From Gammaproteobacteria bacterium (GTDB lineage Bacteria; Pseudomonadota; Gammaproteobacteria; UBA6002), in assembly GCA_013697705.1 (NCBI GenBank), contig JACCWJ010000021.1, forward strand, positions 62,001 through 126,000: a stretch of 64,000 nt of DNA, written 5' to 3'. Both the position numbers and the translations under genes were made by a program. Below are positions 39,789-51,427 of this stretch, one piece after another. Positions within the stretch are counted from its first letter, which is position 1; each line of letters opens with the position of its first letter. Under the pieces are notes generated by a model. It was not told where the DNA came from. It worked only from the letters and a program-made list of their open reading frames with translations, and did no database searches.

Positions 39789-39873
39789 GCCGTTGTGGTG
39801 GAACTGGTAGACACGCTGTCTTGAGGGGGCAGTGGCGAAAGCCGTGTCGGTTCGAGTCCGACCAACGGCACCA
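39789..39873 (+). tRNA. leuU: tRNA-Leu (anticodon GAG)
   Basis: An 85-base cloverleaf including the encoded CCA. The acceptor stem is GCCGTTG/CAACGGC, the anticodon loop TTGAGGG gives anticodon GAG (reads CUC and CUU), a long variable arm (TGGCGAAAGCC) marks a class II tRNA, and the T loop is GGTTCGAGTCC. It lies just after secG with no promoter of its own, so it is probably processed from the tpiA-secG transcript. Confidence 0.96.
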
Positions 39874-39960
39874 AATTTATGTGCAATTCAGATAGCAGAG
39901 CGCTAGGATCTAGGCGCTAAGGTAATCACTCAAGGAAGCTTAGCTTTATATAAGGCGTGT

Positions 39961-40317
39961 ATGATAGAGAACTATTTACCCATAATTATTTTTATCGCTG
40001 TTGGAATCTTCTTCGGACTGGCTCCTATGGTTTTAGGAGCAGTGATCGCTCCAAATAATCCCAGTAAAGCAAAACTTTCTCAGTATGAATGTGGCTTCGA
40101 TGCTTTCGAGGATGCGCGCATGCCATTCGACGTTCGTTATTATTTAGTTGCTATCCTCTTTATCATTTTTGATCTTGAAACTGCTTTTTTATTTCCCTGG
40201 GCCGTGGTTTTACGTAAAATTGGCTGGTTTGGATTTGCTGCCATGTTGGTCTTTTTAGGCGTATTAATCGTTGGATTTATATATGAGTGGAAAAAAGGTG
40301 CGCTGGAATGGGAATGA
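39961..40317 (+). CDS. nuoA: NADH-quinone oxidoreductase subunit A
   Basis: A 118-residue membrane subunit of complex I with three transmembrane helices. Family blocks: [34 protein letters not shown] and the following FLFPW. It opens a complete nuoA-N operon. A small hairpin (39899-39918) precedes it and AAGGCG is the likely ribosome site. No promoter was pinned down between the tRNA and the gene. Confidence 0.97.
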   Translation: MIENYLPIIIFIAVGIFFGLAPMVLGAVIAPNNPSKAKLSQYECGFDAFEDARMPFDVRYYLVAILFIIFDLETAFLFPWAVVLRKIGWFGFAAMLVFLGVLIVGFIYEWKKGALEWE

Positions 40318-40790
40318 TGTCTTCATTAGAGCAGCAGGGTTTTGTTACCACCTCTGTGGATAAATTATTAGACTGGGCGCGTACCGGGTCTCTTTGGCCT
40401 GTAACTTTTGGTTTAGCGTGCTGTGCAGTCGAAATGATGCACTCAGCCGCATCTCGCTATGATTTAGATAGATTTGGTACGATATTACGACCCAGCCCAA
40501 GACAATCAGACGTCATGATTGTAGCAGGGACTCTTTGCAACAAAATGGCTCCCGCATTAAGAAAAATTTATGATCAAATGGCCGAACCTCGTTGGGTGAT
40601 ATCAATGGGTTCTTGCGCTAATGGGGGGGGCTACTACCATTATTCCTATTCGGTAGTGCGAGGTTGTGATCGTATAGTTCCCGTGGATATCTATGTGCCA
40701 GGATGCCCTCCTACTGCTGAAGCCCTTCTTTATGGCGTCATACAACTACAAAATAAAATACGCAATCAAAGAGTATTAAAAAGAAAATAA
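40308..40790 (+). CDS. nuoB: NADH-quinone oxidoreductase subunit B
   Basis: A 160-residue peripheral-arm subunit that holds the terminal cluster N2, which passes electrons to quinone. Cluster Cys are in [19 protein letters not shown] and [14 protein letters not shown] 40308, with AAGGTG upstream, overlaps the nuoA end; an alternative ATG at 40314 would also fit. A longer frame from 40287 would read deep into nuoA. Confidence 0.97.
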   Translation: MGMMSSLEQQGFVTTSVDKLLDWARTGSLWPVTFGLACCAVEMMHSAASRYDLDRFGTILRPSPRQSDVMIVAGTLCNKMAPALRKIYDQMAEPRWVISMGSCANGGGYYHYSYSVVRGCDRIVPVDIYVPGCPPTAEALLYGVIQLQNKIRNQRVLKRK

Positions 40791-40855
40791 ATATCCATCC
40801 ATCCATCGGCTGGCAAGTGGATGCTGGCTATACGACTTGAGGACAGTGCAAGCAA

Positions 40856-41551
40856 ATGGCTGAAATATCAACATTATTAGAACATTTACAGAATACTTTT
40901 GCTGAAAAGATTTCACGCTATTTTATCATTGCAGATGAATTAACAATTGAAATACCAGCCGAAGATATTCGTCCAATTTGTTATGAATTGCGAGATAATG
41001 CTTTTTTCGGTTTCGATATGCTCATGGATTTATGCGGCGTTGATTACAGCGCCTATGGTTTTGATGAGTGGGAGAAAGAATCAGCCACTCTCTCTGGCTT
41101 TAGTCGCGGGGTTTTGTCCAAGCCGGAATCTATGCCTGAAGAATTAAAACCGAAAAGTCGCTTTGCTGTTGTCTATCATTTATTGTCAATAAAAAATAAT
41201 CACCGTCTCTCTGTGAGAGTCTATGTGGACAATGATTATCCTATAGTTGATTCGGTGATTGACGTTTGGAATTCGGCTGATTGGTATGAGCGTGAAGCTT
41301 TCGATTTATACGGTATTCTTTTTAAAGATCATCCCGATCTTCGGCGCTTATTGACAGATTATGGATTTATTGGACATCCCTTTCGTAAAGATTTCCCCCT
41401 TATTGGTAATGTGGAAATGCGCTATGATGCTACCGCCCAACGTTGTATCTACGAACCGGTAAGTATAATTCCCCGAACCTTGGTGCCTAAAGTAATACGC
41501 GAAGATCATCGTTATATCATTACAGAAGAAGAGGGCGTCTCGCATGGCTGA
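40856..41551 (+). CDS. nuoC: NADH-quinone oxidoreductase subunit C
   Basis: A 231-residue peripheral subunit (30-kDa family), separate from nuoD, unlike the fused nuoCD of E. coli. The signature [29 protein letters not shown] is visible. The gene follows a 65-base gap containing a short ATCC tetranucleotide run. It overlaps nuoD by eight bases. Confidence 0.97.
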   Translation: MAEISTLLEHLQNTFAEKISRYFIIADELTIEIPAEDIRPICYELRDNAFFGFDMLMDLCGVDYSAYGFDEWEKESATLSGFSRGVLSKPESMPEELKPKSRFAVVYHLLSIKNNHRLSVRVYVDNDYPIVDSVIDVWNSADWYEREAFDLYGILFKDHPDLRRLLTDYGFIGHPFRKDFPLIGNVEMRYDATAQRCIYEPVSIIPRTLVPKVIREDHRYIITEEEGVSHG

Positions 41552-42797
41552 AATCCAAAATTACACTTTAAATTTTGGGCCCCAGCATCCTTCAGCCCAC
41601 GGTGTACTTCGGTTGGTACTTGAATTAGAAGGCGAAGTGATTGTGCGTGCTGATCCGCATATAGGGTTATTGCATAGAGCCACAGAAAAACTAGTCGAGT
41701 CCAAAGTTTATTCTCAATCCATTGGATATATGGATCGCTTAGATTACGTATCAATGATGTGTAATGAACATGGCTATGTTCTCGCAATGGAGAAGCTGTT
41801 GGGCATCACGGCGCCACGTCGAGCGCAATATATTCGGGTAATGTTTGATGAAATCACCCGTATTTTAAATCATTTACTCTGGTTGGGCGGGCATGCCCTT
41901 GATATTGGGGCGATGACGGTATTTTTGTATTGCTTTCGGGAACGTGAAGATTTAATGGATTGTTACGAAGCGGTTTCAGGAGCGAGGATGCACGCTACCT
42001 ACTATAGACCCGGAGGTGTCAAAAGTGATTTACCGGAGACAATGCCGCAATATAAAAAATCAAAATTCCGCACCCAAAAAGATATCGAACGATTAAATGC
42101 TCCGCGTCAGGGCAACTTATTAGATTTTATCTGGAATTTTACAGATCGTTTCCCTCATCTAGTGGACGAATATGAGACTTTGCTTACGGATAACCGTATT
42201 TGGAAACAACGCACCGTAGGAATTGGTGTGGTTTCCCCAGAGCGGGCTTTGCAATTAGGCTTTAGTGGCCCAATGCTGCGAGGCTCTGGCGTTGAGTGGG
42301 ATTTGCGCCGCAAACAGCCCTATGCAGTTTATGATGATTTAGACTTTGGTATTCCCATTGGAAAAAATGGTGACTGTTACGATAGATATTTGGTGCGAAT
42401 TGAAGAAATGCGTCAATCGAACAAAATTGTGCGCCAATGTGTGGAGTGGTTGAGACACAATCCGGGTCCCATATTAGTGCAAGATCAAAAAATTATTCCT
42501 CCTCCCAGACAGATCATGAAGCGGGATATGGAAGCAATGATTCACCATTTTAAATTATTCACCGAAGGATATGTTATTCCAGAGGGTGAGGCATACGCTG
42601 CCATCGAACATCCGAAAGGTGAATTCGGGGTTTATTTAATTTCCGATGGGGCGAATAAGCCCTACCGTCTAAAAATTCGAGCTGCAAGTTTTGCGCACTT
42701 GGCAGCCCTAGATGAAATGACTCGTGGGCATATGATTGCTGATTTGTCAGCAATTCTCTCCAGTATCGACGTCGTTTTTGGCGAAATAGATAGGTAG
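41544..42797 (+). CDS. nuoD: NADH-quinone oxidoreductase subunit D
   Basis: A 417-residue 49-kDa-type subunit forming the quinone site with NuoB. Motifs: [14 protein letters not shown] near the start, [25 protein letters not shown] and the C-terminal [36 protein letters not shown] block. Normal length for a non-fused NuoD. It ends five bases before nuoE. Confidence 0.98.
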   Translation: MAEIQNYTLNFGPQHPSAHGVLRLVLELEGEVIVRADPHIGLLHRATEKLVESKVYSQSIGYMDRLDYVSMMCNEHGYVLAMEKLLGITAPRRAQYIRVMFDEITRILNHLLWLGGHALDIGAMTVFLYCFREREDLMDCYEAVSGARMHATYYRPGGVKSDLPETMPQYKKSKFRTQKDIERLNAPRQGNLLDFIWNFTDRFPHLVDEYETLLTDNRIWKQRTVGIGVVSPERALQLGFSGPMLRGSGVEWDLRRKQPYAVYDDLDFGIPIGKNGDCYDRYLVRIEEMRQSNKIVRQCVEWLRHNPGPILVQDQKIIPPPRQIMKRDMEAMIHHFKLFTEGYVIPEGEAYAAIEHPKGEFGVYLISDGANKPYRLKIRAASFAHLAALDEMTRGHMIADLSAILSSIDVVFGEIDR

Positions 42798-42802
42798 CTA
42801 GG

Positions 42803-43342
42803 ATGAATGACACATTGATTGAGCCTGAAAAAATGACAAACTTATTATCTACACAAGCCAAAAGTCAAATAAACGTGTGGTTAAAAAAATATCCTGCCAA
42901 TCAAAAAAGATCAGCGGTATTGTTTGCACTACGTGTCGTCCAAGAAGAAAATGGCGGATGGCTTACTAACGATCTCATGGATGCGGTAGCAAAATATCTT
43001 GAGCTGCCCTCTATTGCCGTCTATGAAGTCGCCACTTTTTATTCTATGTATGATTTAAAACCAGTAGGGCGTCATAAAGTTAAAGTTTGCACCAGTATCT
43101 CTTGCATGTTAAAGGGGTCCGATAAAATCATTTCTCATCTCCGCGATCGATTGGGCATTAATATGGGTGAGACCACCCCTGATGGCCTATTTACGTTAAA
43201 AGAGGTGGAATGTTTAGCGGCTTGTGGTAATGCTCCTGCGATTCAAATAGATGATAAATCTTATTTTGAAGACATTACCCCTGAAAAAATTGATGTTATT
43301 TTGGATGAAATGCAAGCACTGGAGACAGCCAATGGCAAATGA
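42803..43342 (+). CDS. nuoE: NADH-quinone oxidoreductase subunit E
   Basis: A 179-residue subunit of the NADH dehydrogenase module carrying [2Fe-2S] cluster N1a, with Cys ligands in CTSISCML and CLAACGNAP. The N-terminal helical bundle ([13 protein letters not shown]) and [16 protein letters not shown] are typical. Its last 11 bases overlap nuoF. Confidence 0.97.
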   Translation: MNDTLIEPEKMTNLLSTQAKSQINVWLKKYPANQKRSAVLFALRVVQEENGGWLTNDLMDAVAKYLELPSIAVYEVATFYSMYDLKPVGRHKVKVCTSISCMLKGSDKIISHLRDRLGINMGETTPDGLFTLKEVECLAACGNAPAIQIDDKSYFEDITPEKIDVILDEMQALETANGK

Positions 43343-44597
43343 AGTTTGTTACCGTGTGCTTCATCTTGAAAGGCCATGGGAATTAAGTAGCTATGAAGAG
43401 GTTGGTGGCTACTCCTCATGGCGTAAAATAATTCAAAATAGAACTTCGCCAGAAGAAATTATTTCTGAAATTAAAAACTCGGGTTTACGAGGTCGCGGCG
43501 GAGCGGGTTTTCCTACCGGACTAAAATGGAGCTTCATGCCCGGAGCCCCTGGCCAAAAGTATTTACTTTGCAACTCTGATGAGGGGGAGCCGGGTACTTT
43601 TAAAGATCGAGACATTTTACGCTATAACCCTCACCAATTATTAGAAGGCATGTTGATTGGTTGTTATGCGTTGGGATGCGATGTTGGTTACAACTATCTA
43701 CGGGGTGAATTTTGGGAGCCCTTTCATCGTTGTGAACAAGCATTTGAAGAAGCTCGCGCTGCTGGCTTGATGGGCGCTAAAATCCTTGGGTCTGATATAT
43801 CAATTGATATTTTTAATACTTTGGGTGCAGGTGCTTATATTTGCGGTGAAGAAACGGCATTGATGGAGTCCTTGGAAGGCAAGAAAGGCTTTCCGCGGTT
43901 TAAACCCCCTTTTCCTGCAAATTATGGTCTCTATGGCTACCCAACAACGATTAACAACACCGAAACACTTGCCTCAATTCCGGTGATCTTAGAAAAAGGC
44001 AGCAAGTGGTTTCTAGAGCTAGGTAAACCGAATAATGGTGGGACTAAAATTTTCTCTGTATCCGGTCACGTGAATAACCCAGGAAATTTTGAGGTTTCTT
44101 TAGGCATTCCTTTTGCGGAACTTTTGGAGCTGGCTGGTGGTGTTTCTAATGGAAATAAACTGAAGGCAGTGATTCCCGGCGGCACCTCAATGCCAGTGCT
44201 ACCGGCCGACATAATGATGCGTACGGATATGGATTATGACAGCTTGATGAAGGCGGGCTCAATGCTAGGATCTGGCGGAGTTATTGTGATGGATGAGTCT
44301 ACCTGTATGGTGCGAGCACTGCTTCGTGTTGCAGAATTCTATAAAAATGAATCGTGTGGTCAATGTACTCCTTGCCGAGAAGGCACGGGGTGGCTGATGC
44401 GAATGGTACATAGAATAGAGCATGGCGAAGCTGTTCCGGGTGATCTCGAGAAGCTCCGTTCGATTGCAAAGAATATTGAAGGTAGGACGATTTGTGCACT
44501 AGGCGAAGCAGCGGCTTGGCCGGTAGCGGGATTTTTGAAGCATTTTTATGATGAATTCGAATACCACATTAAACATAAAAAATGTATGGTGGCGTAA
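43332..44597 (+). CDS. nuoF: NADH-quinone oxidoreductase subunit F
   Basis: A 421-residue subunit that oxidises NADH through FMN and cluster N3. ATG 43332 has GGAGA upstream; a longer frame from 43251 would lie inside nuoE. FMN/NADH-binding blocks: [33 protein letters not shown] and [19 protein letters not shown]. Cluster N3 ligands are in [15 protein letters not shown] and a later TICALGE. Standard length. Confidence 0.98.
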   Translation: MANEVCYRVLHLERPWELSSYEEVGGYSSWRKIIQNRTSPEEIISEIKNSGLRGRGGAGFPTGLKWSFMPGAPGQKYLLCNSDEGEPGTFKDRDILRYNPHQLLEGMLIGCYALGCDVGYNYLRGEFWEPFHRCEQAFEEARAAGLMGAKILGSDISIDIFNTLGAGAYICGEETALMESLEGKKGFPRFKPPFPANYGLYGYPTTINNTETLASIPVILEKGSKWFLELGKPNNGGTKIFSVSGHVNNPGNFEVSLGIPFAELLELAGGVSNGNKLKAVIPGGTSMPVLPADIMMRTDMDYDSLMKAGSMLGSGGVIVMDESTCMVRALLRVAEFYKNESCGQCTPCREGTGWLMRMVHRIEHGEAVPGDLEKLRSIAKNIEGRTICALGEAAAWPVAGFLKHFYDEFEYHIKHKKCMVA

Positions 44598-44602
44598 TTA
44601 TT

Positions 44603-46984
44603 ATGATTGAATTTGAAATTGATAATAAAAAAGTCGAAGTTGCAGAAGGAGGTATGATTATCGAAGCTGCTGACGCAGCGGGTATATACATTCCACGTTT
44701 TTGTTATCATAAAAAATTAACTATCGCCGCAAACTGTCGTATGTGCCTCGTCGAAGTGGAAAAGTCTAAAAAACCTTTACCCGCCTGCGCAACACCCGCT
44801 ATGGCAGGGATGAAAGTATTTACCCAGTCTTCAATGGCAGTAGAAGCTCAAAAGTCAGTAATGGAATTTTTGCTGATCAATCACCCGCTAGATTGTCCGA
44901 TATGTGACCAGGGCGGTGAATGCGAATTACAAGATCTTTCGCTTGGCTATGGCAATGATATTTCCCGGTACTATGAGGGTAAGCGGTCGGTTTTCGATGA
45001 AAATCTTGGCCCTCTCATTTCTACTGAAATGACCCGATGTATTCAATGTACAAGATGCGTTCGTTTTGGAAGCGAAGTGGCTGGTATGCGGGAATTGGGT
45101 GCAACCCAGCGGGGCGAAAATTTAGAAATCACTACTTATGTTAATCACACCATGCAATCGGAACTTTCGGGTAATATTATCGATCTCTGTCCGGTGGGAG
45201 CATTAACCTCTAAACCTTATCGTTTCTCTGCGCGTGCGTGGGAGCTTAAGCAACACTTGTCCGTCTCTCCACATGATTGTGTTGGATCTAATCTTTTTGT
45301 GCATACAAGAGGATATGAATACAATGACTATCGTATGGTAATGCGGGTAGTTCCTCGCGAAAATGAAACAATTAATGAAACTTGGTTATCAGATAGAGAC
45401 CGTTTCAGTTACGAAGCAGTTCGTAGCACAGATCGTTTATTGACACCTAAAATTAAGCGAGAATCAGAATGGGTGGATGTCGATTGGACCACAGCATTAA
45501 ATTTTGTAGCAGAAAAATGGCGGAATATTATTGAAGCCCAAGATGTTTCTCAGATTGCCGCACTCGCGTCACCCAACTCCACAGTTGAAGAATTTTTTCT
45601 TCTACAAAAACTGTTACGAGGCTTAGGTTCAAATAATCTCGACCATAGAATTCGACAGTTAGATTTTAGCCAACAAGAAAATTATCCAAGTCATCCAGAA
45701 TTAGGCGTGACACTCCCAGCACTGGAAAAAATGGAAACGTTCTTGATCATCGGCTCTGATGTGCGAAGAGAGCAGCCCTTGGCATGCCATAGAATTAGAA
45801 AGGCAGCGCTAAAAGGGGCACAAGTCACCTTTGTCAATCCTATTGATTATGATTTGAATTTTGAGCCCACCCACAAAATGATCGTTCCTTCTCATTCTAT
45901 TCCGCGCACACTTGCAGGCATTGCAAAATATCTTTTAAGAAGGAAATCAGACCTAGATCCTTTCTTGGCTGATATTGAGCCATCAAAAGAAGAAATGAAT
46001 ATTGCTAAAAAGCTTCGTAAAAATAAAGGAATTATATTACTTGGCATTCATGCAATTACCCACCCTCAAGCCACCTTAATACGGGTTTTAGCGCAACAAA
46101 TAGCGGGGGAATGTATATTTGACTTAGGATGTTTGAGTGAAGGTGCTAATGCCGCAGGTGGCTGGCTATCCGGAATGTTACCTCATCGGGGACCTGCGGG
46201 AACTGTTGTAGAAAACCCTGGATTTAATGCATCCGAAATGTTTTCGCAGCGACTTAAAAGTTACTTATTATTAAATATTGAACCCGAACTAGATTGTGCG
46301 AATTCAATGCGGGCAATGGAGTCATTAACCAATGCTGACTTTGTAGTGGCTATGTCCCCATTTATGACCGAGGCGCAAGAACAGTATGCCCATGTGCTAC
46401 TCCCTATCGCACCTTTTTTTGAAACAGCAGGAACACTTATTAATGCCGCTAATTGTTGGCAATTTTCCGATTCTGTAACCCGTCCTATGGGTGATGCAAA
46501 GCCCGCTTGGAAAGTTCTGCGGGTACTGGGCAATTTATTTGAATTAGAAGGATTTGATTATGTAAAACCTTCTCAAATTACTAAAGAGCTCGAGTCGATG
46601 ATCGAGTCTATTCCTAGAAACACTACATCGCTGACATTAACAGCAAATCAGACCGCTCAGTCAGGGGCTGGCTTAATCCGCTTTTCTGAGTGGCCAATGT
46701 ATCAGATAGATAATTTAGTGCGTCGTGCCACTTCGCTACAAGAATGGTCTCAAATCGAAAATCAAGTGGCTATTCGTATAAACAGCAAAGTAGCGCGTGA
46801 ACATGATTTTCAATCCGGTGAAATTATTTCCGTGATCCAGGATGAATCCTTGCTTGATTTGCCAGTGATAATAGATGATCGAATCGCAGGTGATTATGTC
46901 GTCGTTCCAGTCGGTATTTCAGAAACAGCAGGTTTTGGTGAAAACATGGGTCAGATAAAGCTACTAAGAGGGCGTAGTAAATAA
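44603..46984 (+). CDS. nuoG: NADH-quinone oxidoreductase subunit G
   Basis: The 793-residue, largest peripheral subunit, with several Fe-S clusters. The N-terminal ferredoxin-like domain has Cys in [19 protein letters not shown] and LPACATPA. A His-Cys cluster region follows ([15 protein letters not shown]), then [10 protein letters not shown] and [13 protein letters not shown]. The rest is a molybdopterin-oxidoreductase-like domain that no longer binds molybdenum. ATG 44603 follows the nuoF stop by five bases; a longer frame from 44582 overlaps nuoF. Confidence 0.97.
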   Translation: MIEFEIDNKKVEVAEGGMIIEAADAAGIYIPRFCYHKKLTIAANCRMCLVEVEKSKKPLPACATPAMAGMKVFTQSSMAVEAQKSVMEFLLINHPLDCPICDQGGECELQDLSLGYGNDISRYYEGKRSVFDENLGPLISTEMTRCIQCTRCVRFGSEVAGMRELGATQRGENLEITTYVNHTMQSELSGNIIDLCPVGALTSKPYRFSARAWELKQHLSVSPHDCVGSNLFVHTRGYEYNDYRMVMRVVPRENETINETWLSDRDRFSYEAVRSTDRLLTPKIKRESEWVDVDWTTALNFVAEKWRNIIEAQDVSQIAALASPNSTVEEFFLLQKLLRGLGSNNLDHRIRQLDFSQQENYPSHPELGVTLPALEKMETFLIIGSDVRREQPLACHRIRKAALKGAQVTFVNPIDYDLNFEPTHKMIVPSHSIPRTLAGIAKYLLRRKSDLDPFLADIEPSKEEMNIAKKLRKNKGIILLGIHAITHPQATLIRVLAQQIAGECIFDLGCLSEGANAAGGWLSGMLPHRGPAGTVVENPGFNASEMFSQRLKSYLLLNIEPELDCANSMRAMESLTNADFVVAMSPFMTEAQEQYAHVLLPIAPFFETAGTLINAANCWQFSDSVTRPMGDAKPAWKVLRVLGNLFELEGFDYVKPSQITKELESMIESIPRNTTSLTLTANQTAQSGAGLIRFSEWPMYQIDNLVRRATSLQEWSQIENQVAIRINSKVAREHDFQSGEIISVIQDESLLDLPVIIDDRIAGDYVVVPVGISETAGFGENMGQIKLLRGRSK

Positions 46985-48006
46985 TGGAGAGTCTATTAGT
47001 CCTACTTTGGGTTCTAATAAAAATATTTGCTATCGTGCTTCCCTTGTTAGGCGCAGTTGCCTATTTAACATTGGCAGAACGTAAAGTAATTGGGTACATG
47101 CAAGCCAGAATTGGCCCTAACAGGGTCGGGCCGCTAGGACTTCTGCAGCCGATTGCGGATGGGCTTAAACTATTACAAAAAGAATTGATTATTCCCAGCG
47201 CCTCAAATCGTTACATGTTCATTGTTGCCCCCATTCTTTCGATTGCACCCGCACTAGTAGCATGGTCTGTGATACCTTTTGATCAAGGATTGGTGTTAGC
47301 GAATATTGATGCTGGGTTATTATTTCTTTTTGCCATGACGTCGCTTGGCGTGTATGGGATTTTGATTTCTGGTTGGGCATCAAATTCAAAATATGCTTTT
47401 TTTGGTGCATTACGTGCTGCTGCCCAAACAATATCGTACGAAATTGCAATGGGATTCTCCTTAGTTGGGGTATTAATGGCCTCCAATAGCATGAATCTTC
47501 AAGAAATAATTTTGAAACAAAGCGGCGGCATCTGGCATTGGTATTGGCTGCCATTGTTGCCATTATTTGTTGTATATTGGATTTCAGGAGTGGCTGAAAC
47601 AAATCGTGCACCTTTTGACGTAGCGGAAGGCGAATCTGAAATTGTGGCGGGTTTCCATGTGGAATATTCAGGCATTATGTTTGCAATATTTTTCTTGGCT
47701 GAGTATGCAAGCATGATTTTAGTTTCTACAGTAGCTGCGATTGTGTTTTGGGGAGGCTGGTTGTCGCCATTTCAAGGTATACCTCTCCTTGAGTCACTGA
47801 CGGCTTTTATTCCTGGTATTGTTTGGTTGATGGTGAAGGTGAGCATGTTTTTGTTTTTATATATTTGGATGCGAGCCACATTTCCACGGTATCGATATGA
47901 TCAAATTATGCAGTTAGGTTGGAAAGTTTTAATCCCTGTTACCCTAATTTGGATTTTTCTAGAAGCATTAGCGATCATGTTCAGAATTGGTCCATGGTTT
48001 TCCTGA
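46984..48006 (+). CDS. nuoH: NADH-quinone oxidoreductase subunit H
   Basis: A 340-residue membrane subunit with about eight helices, linking the quinone site to the proton-pumping arm. Motifs: [25 protein letters not shown] near the start, GLKLLQKE, and [26 protein letters not shown]. Its start overlaps the last base of nuoG (TAATG). Confidence 0.98.
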   Translation: MESLLVLLWVLIKIFAIVLPLLGAVAYLTLAERKVIGYMQARIGPNRVGPLGLLQPIADGLKLLQKELIIPSASNRYMFIVAPILSIAPALVAWSVIPFDQGLVLANIDAGLLFLFAMTSLGVYGILISGWASNSKYAFFGALRAAAQTISYEIAMGFSLVGVLMASNSMNLQEIILKQSGGIWHWYWLPLLPLFVVYWISGVAETNRAPFDVAEGESEIVAGFHVEYSGIMFAIFFLAEYASMILVSTVAAIVFWGGWLSPFQGIPLLESLTAFIPGIVWLMVKVSMFLFLYIWMRATFPRYRYDQIMQLGWKVLIPVTLIWIFLEALAIMFRIGPWFS

Positions 48007-48040
48007 TAGACTTCCGAATTTCGTTATAAATTGAGATAGT

Positions 48041-48538
48041 ATGAAGAAGACACTTAAAGATTTTGCTAAACGTTTTTTACTCCTGGAATTACTCCAAGGT
48101 CTTAGAGTAACTTGGCGTGCATTTTGGGCAAAAAAGATAACTATTCAATATCCTGAAGAAGAAACACCCATCTCTTCTCGTTTTCGAGGAATGTTAGCAC
48201 TTCGCAAATATCCTAATGGTGAAGAGAGATGTATCGCATGTAAATTATGCGAAGCTGCATGTCCGGCATTAGCTATTACTATTGAAGCTGCGCCAAGACC
48301 TGATGGTTCAAGAAGAACTACACGTTATGACATCGATGCATTCAAATGTATTTATTGCGGATTTTGTGAAGACGCTTGTCCCGTAGATGCTGTAGTTGTA
48401 ACACCTGAAAGCCATTTCACTATTCATGATCGTGGCGATAATATTCTAACCAAGGCAAAACTGCTGGCGGTAGGCGATAAATATGAAAAGCAAATCGCTG
48501 CAGCGCGAGCACAAGAGATAAAAGGTACAGAGCAATGA
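48041..48538 (+). CDS. nuoI: NADH-quinone oxidoreductase subunit I
   Basis: A 165-residue subunit with two [4Fe-4S] clusters (N6a, N6b). The Cys ligands are in [13 protein letters not shown] and [15 protein letters not shown]. The first ~40 residues form the basic amphipathic segment that docks to the membrane arm. Overlaps nuoJ by four bases. Confidence 0.98.
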   Translation: MKKTLKDFAKRFLLLELLQGLRVTWRAFWAKKITIQYPEEETPISSRFRGMLALRKYPNGEERCIACKLCEAACPALAITIEAAPRPDGSRRTTRYDIDAFKCIYCGFCEDACPVDAVVVTPESHFTIHDRGDNILTKAKLLAVGDKYEKQIAAARAQEIKGTEQ

Positions 48539-49140
48539 ATTTTCAATTAATCATTTTCTCTATATTTTCAGCCATTTTATTGTTTGCGGCGGCGATGGTT
48601 ATTTTTTCGCGACACCCCGTCAGAGGCGTTTTATTTTTGGTGTTGGCTTTTTTCGCAAGTTCTATTTTATGGATGCTGCTCGAAGCGGAGTTCTTGTCAT
48701 TAGTGCTTATTTTCGTCTATGTAGGTGCGGTTATGACCTTATTTTTATTTGTGGTCATGATGATAAATATTGATCTGGCACCCCTGAGCGAAGGCTTTGT
48801 GCGTTATTTACCTTTAGGCTTATTAGTGACCGGGATGACGGTCGGTATGATTATGTACGCCTTGAGTCCGAAACATTTTCCTTTAGGTGTCACGGCAGTG
48901 CCCGAAATTCATCCCGGCAACTATAGCAACGTAAAAGAATTGGGCAGTGTGCTCTATACGCAATATGTTTATCCATTTGAAATAGCTTCAGCATTATTAT
49001 TAGTGGCGATTGTGTCTGCTATCAGCCTTGCGTTTCGGGGGCGGCGACCTGACAGTAAGGCGCAAAAGATTAGCGAGCAAGTGGCTGTCCATAAAAAAGA
49101 TCGTTTTTATGTCGTTAACATGAGATCAGACCAACCATGA
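48535..49140 (+). CDS. nuoJ: NADH-quinone oxidoreductase subunit J
   Basis: A 201-residue membrane subunit with five predicted helices, including the conserved pi-bulge helix region ([21 protein letters not shown]). The C-terminal tail is charged and cytosolic or periplasmic. Four-base overlaps with nuoI and nuoK indicate coupled translation. Confidence 0.97.
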   Translation: MNFQLIIFSIFSAILLFAAAMVIFSRHPVRGVLFLVLAFFASSILWMLLEAEFLSLVLIFVYVGAVMTLFLFVVMMINIDLAPLSEGFVRYLPLGLLVTGMTVGMIMYALSPKHFPLGVTAVPEIHPGNYSNVKELGSVLYTQYVYPFEIASALLLVAIVSAISLAFRGRRPDSKAQKISEQVAVHKKDRFYVVNMRSDQP

Positions 49141-49442
49141 TACCTTTATCTTATTATTTGATTGTAAGTGCCATTCTATTTGGTATGAGTTTAACGGGTA
49201 TATTTATAAACCGAAAAAACCTTATCGTGCTTTTAATGTGCATTGAGTTAATGTTCCTGGCCGTTAATACTAATTTCGTGGCCTTTTCCCAATATCTACA
49301 CCAGGTTTCGGGAGAGATTTTTGTATTTTTTATTTTGACAGTAGCCGCTGCGGAAGCTGCAATTGGATTAGCCATCATCGTAGTACTATATCGCAACCGC
49401 AAAACAATTAATGTTGAAGAATTAGATTTATTAAAAGGGTAG
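49137..49442 (+). CDS. nuoK: NADH-quinone oxidoreductase subunit K
   Basis: A 101-residue, three-helix membrane subunit related to MrpC. It has the conserved Glu in helix 2 ([14 protein letters not shown]) and helix 3 ([18 protein letters not shown]). Typical size; the gene overlaps nuoJ by four bases. Confidence 0.98.
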   Translation: MIPLSYYLIVSAILFGMSLTGIFINRKNLIVLLMCIELMFLAVNTNFVAFSQYLHQVSGEIFVFFILTVAAAEAAIGLAIIVVLYRNRKTINVEELDLLKG

Positions 49443-49446
49443 GGCT

Positions 49447-51414
49447 GTGCAAACATTGGTACTTAATTTAGCAATAGCTACTATTTTATTTCCTCTGGTT
49501 GGCGCCATGGTAGCCGGTTTATTGGGTAAAAAAATTGGGCATCAGGGAGCTAGTTGGGTCACGATTAGTGGCATGGCCCTATCACTAATTTGTTCCGCAA
49601 TTTTATTTAAGTTATATATTTTTGACCATGTGCCAATTACGAATGAGACGGTATTCACTTGGGGTTTCTCGGGTGCATATACTTTCAATGTAGGGCTATT
49701 AATAGATCAAATGACTGTTCTTATGATGGTGACAGTTAATATCGTCTCTTTATTAGTCCATATTTACAGTATTGGTTATATGGAGAATGACCCAGGGTAC
49801 CAACGTTTTTTTGCTTATATGTCCCTATTTACTTTTTTCATGTTGGTTCTGACTGCAGGAAATAATTTCCTGGTATTGTTTTTTGGATGGGAGGGCGTAG
49901 GGCTTGTCTCTTATCTATTGATCGGGTTTTGGTTTAAAAAAGAATCCGCTGCTCAAGGAAGCTTAAAAGCATTTCTCGTAAATCGAGTGGGTGACTTTGG
50001 TTTCATACTTGGAATTGCGGCAATTTTTGATTATTTTGGAAGCTTGGATTATGCAACCGTGTTTGCCATGGCCCCCGGCTTGAGCAGTACGATGGTGTCT
50101 GTAATGCCCGGAGTTCAGTGGTCTCTCATGACCTTAATTTGTATCCTTCTCTTCGTCGGAGCAATGGGTAAATCCGCGCAGATACCGCTGCATATTTGGT
50201 TGCCTGAATCCATGGAAGGTCCTACTCCCATCTCTGCCTTAATCCATGCTGCTACTATGGTGACAGCGGGAATTTATATGGTGGCTAGAATGTCGCCTCT
50301 TTTTGAATTATCCCCAACTGCCTTAGGTGTCGTACTGGTGTTTGGTGCGACGGGAGCCTTATTTTTAGGGTTATTAGCACTTGTCGAAAACGATATCAAA
50401 AGGGTAATCGCTTATTCAACCATGTCTCAGCTTGGCTACATGATGGCTGCAAACGGAGCCTCAGCCTATGCCGCCGGCATGTTTCATCTGGTCACTCATG
50501 CATTCTTTAAAGCGCTACTCTTTTTAGCGGCAGGTTCTGTGATCATTGCCTTACATCACGAACAAGATATGCGAAATATGGGTAACCTAAGAAAATACTT
50601 GCCCATTACTTACATCACATTTTTAATTGGCGCCTTATCTTTAAGCGCTATCCCACCTTTTTCAGGTTTCTATTCTAAAGATTCAATTATTGAAGCCGTG
50701 CAAATGGCGACCCACGTACCCGGCGCGCACTACGCTTATGTGTGCTTATTGTTAGCCGTATTTGTTACGTCCCTTTATATTTTTCGCGCGTTATTTTTAA
50801 CTTTCCACGGTAAAAGCCATGGTCATCATGATGAAGAAATAAAAGAGCCTCGCTGGGTTGTGTTAATTCCACTTATCGTATTAGCGGTTCCTTCTCTGGC
50901 TCTGGGTATCGTGCTCATTAAGCCGATTTTGTTCGCTCATACGCCGATTCTTAGTAAATCTATTTATGTGGCGCCCGATCGTGATGTGTTAGCTCAAATG
51001 GCACATGAATTTCATGGTCCATGGGAAAGTATTGGACATGCTTTGTTAGGTTTACCTTTTTGGCTGGCAATTGCCGGTATTGTCTGTGCCTGGGTCTTTT
51101 ACATACGAATTCCAGATATTCCGGGGAAAATACAGCGACGCTTTAATTTAATATACAAAATATTAGTGGATAAATACGGGTTTGATAGATTTACGGATTT
51201 AGTGTTTGTGCGTGGAAGCCAGAAACTGAGTAAGGATCTTTATCAAGTGGCGGATATGAAAGTCATCGATCATAGTATTGTGAATGGTACTGGCCGTGGG
51301 GTAGCGAGATTGGCAAGCATATTACGCCAAGCGCAATCCGGTTATCTCTATCATTATGCATTTGCCATGATTCTTGGGCTTTGTGCTCTTTTATTTTGGA
51401 TGTTGTTAGCCTAG
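49447..51414 (+). CDS. nuoL: NADH-quinone oxidoreductase subunit L
   Basis: A 655-residue antiporter-like proton-pumping subunit with about 16 helices. Family blocks: GWEGVGLVSYLLIGFW, GKSAQIPLHIWLPESMEGPTPISALIHAATMVTAG and TMSQLGYMMAA. The C-terminal lateral helix region (~530-600) follows. The start is GTG at 49447, four bases after nuoK. Confidence 0.97.
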   Translation: MQTLVLNLAIATILFPLVGAMVAGLLGKKIGHQGASWVTISGMALSLICSAILFKLYIFDHVPITNETVFTWGFSGAYTFNVGLLIDQMTVLMMVTVNIVSLLVHIYSIGYMENDPGYQRFFAYMSLFTFFMLVLTAGNNFLVLFFGWEGVGLVSYLLIGFWFKKESAAQGSLKAFLVNRVGDFGFILGIAAIFDYFGSLDYATVFAMAPGLSSTMVSVMPGVQWSLMTLICILLFVGAMGKSAQIPLHIWLPESMEGPTPISALIHAATMVTAGIYMVARMSPLFELSPTALGVVLVFGATGALFLGLLALVENDIKRVIAYSTMSQLGYMMAANGASAYAAGMFHLVTHAFFKALLFLAAGSVIIALHHEQDMRNMGNLRKYLPITYITFLIGALSLSAIPPFSGFYSKDSIIEAVQMATHVPGAHYAYVCLLLAVFVTSLYIFRALFLTFHGKSHGHHDEEIKEPRWVVLIPLIVLAVPSLALGIVLIKPILFAHTPILSKSIYVAPDRDVLAQMAHEFHGPWESIGHALLGLPFWLAIAGIVCAWVFYIRIPDIPGKIQRRFNLIYKILVDKYGFDRFTDLVFVRGSQKLSKDLYQVADMKVIDHSIVNGTGRGVARLASILRQAQSGYLYHYAFAMILGLCALLFWMLLA

Positions 51415-51427
51415 CAGGATACAGTCA

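Noticed and set aside
40793-40815. ATCC tetranucleotide run before nuoC
   Set aside because: Only about three and a half units, outside any coding frame and not placed to change a promoter obviously; too short to call phase-variable.
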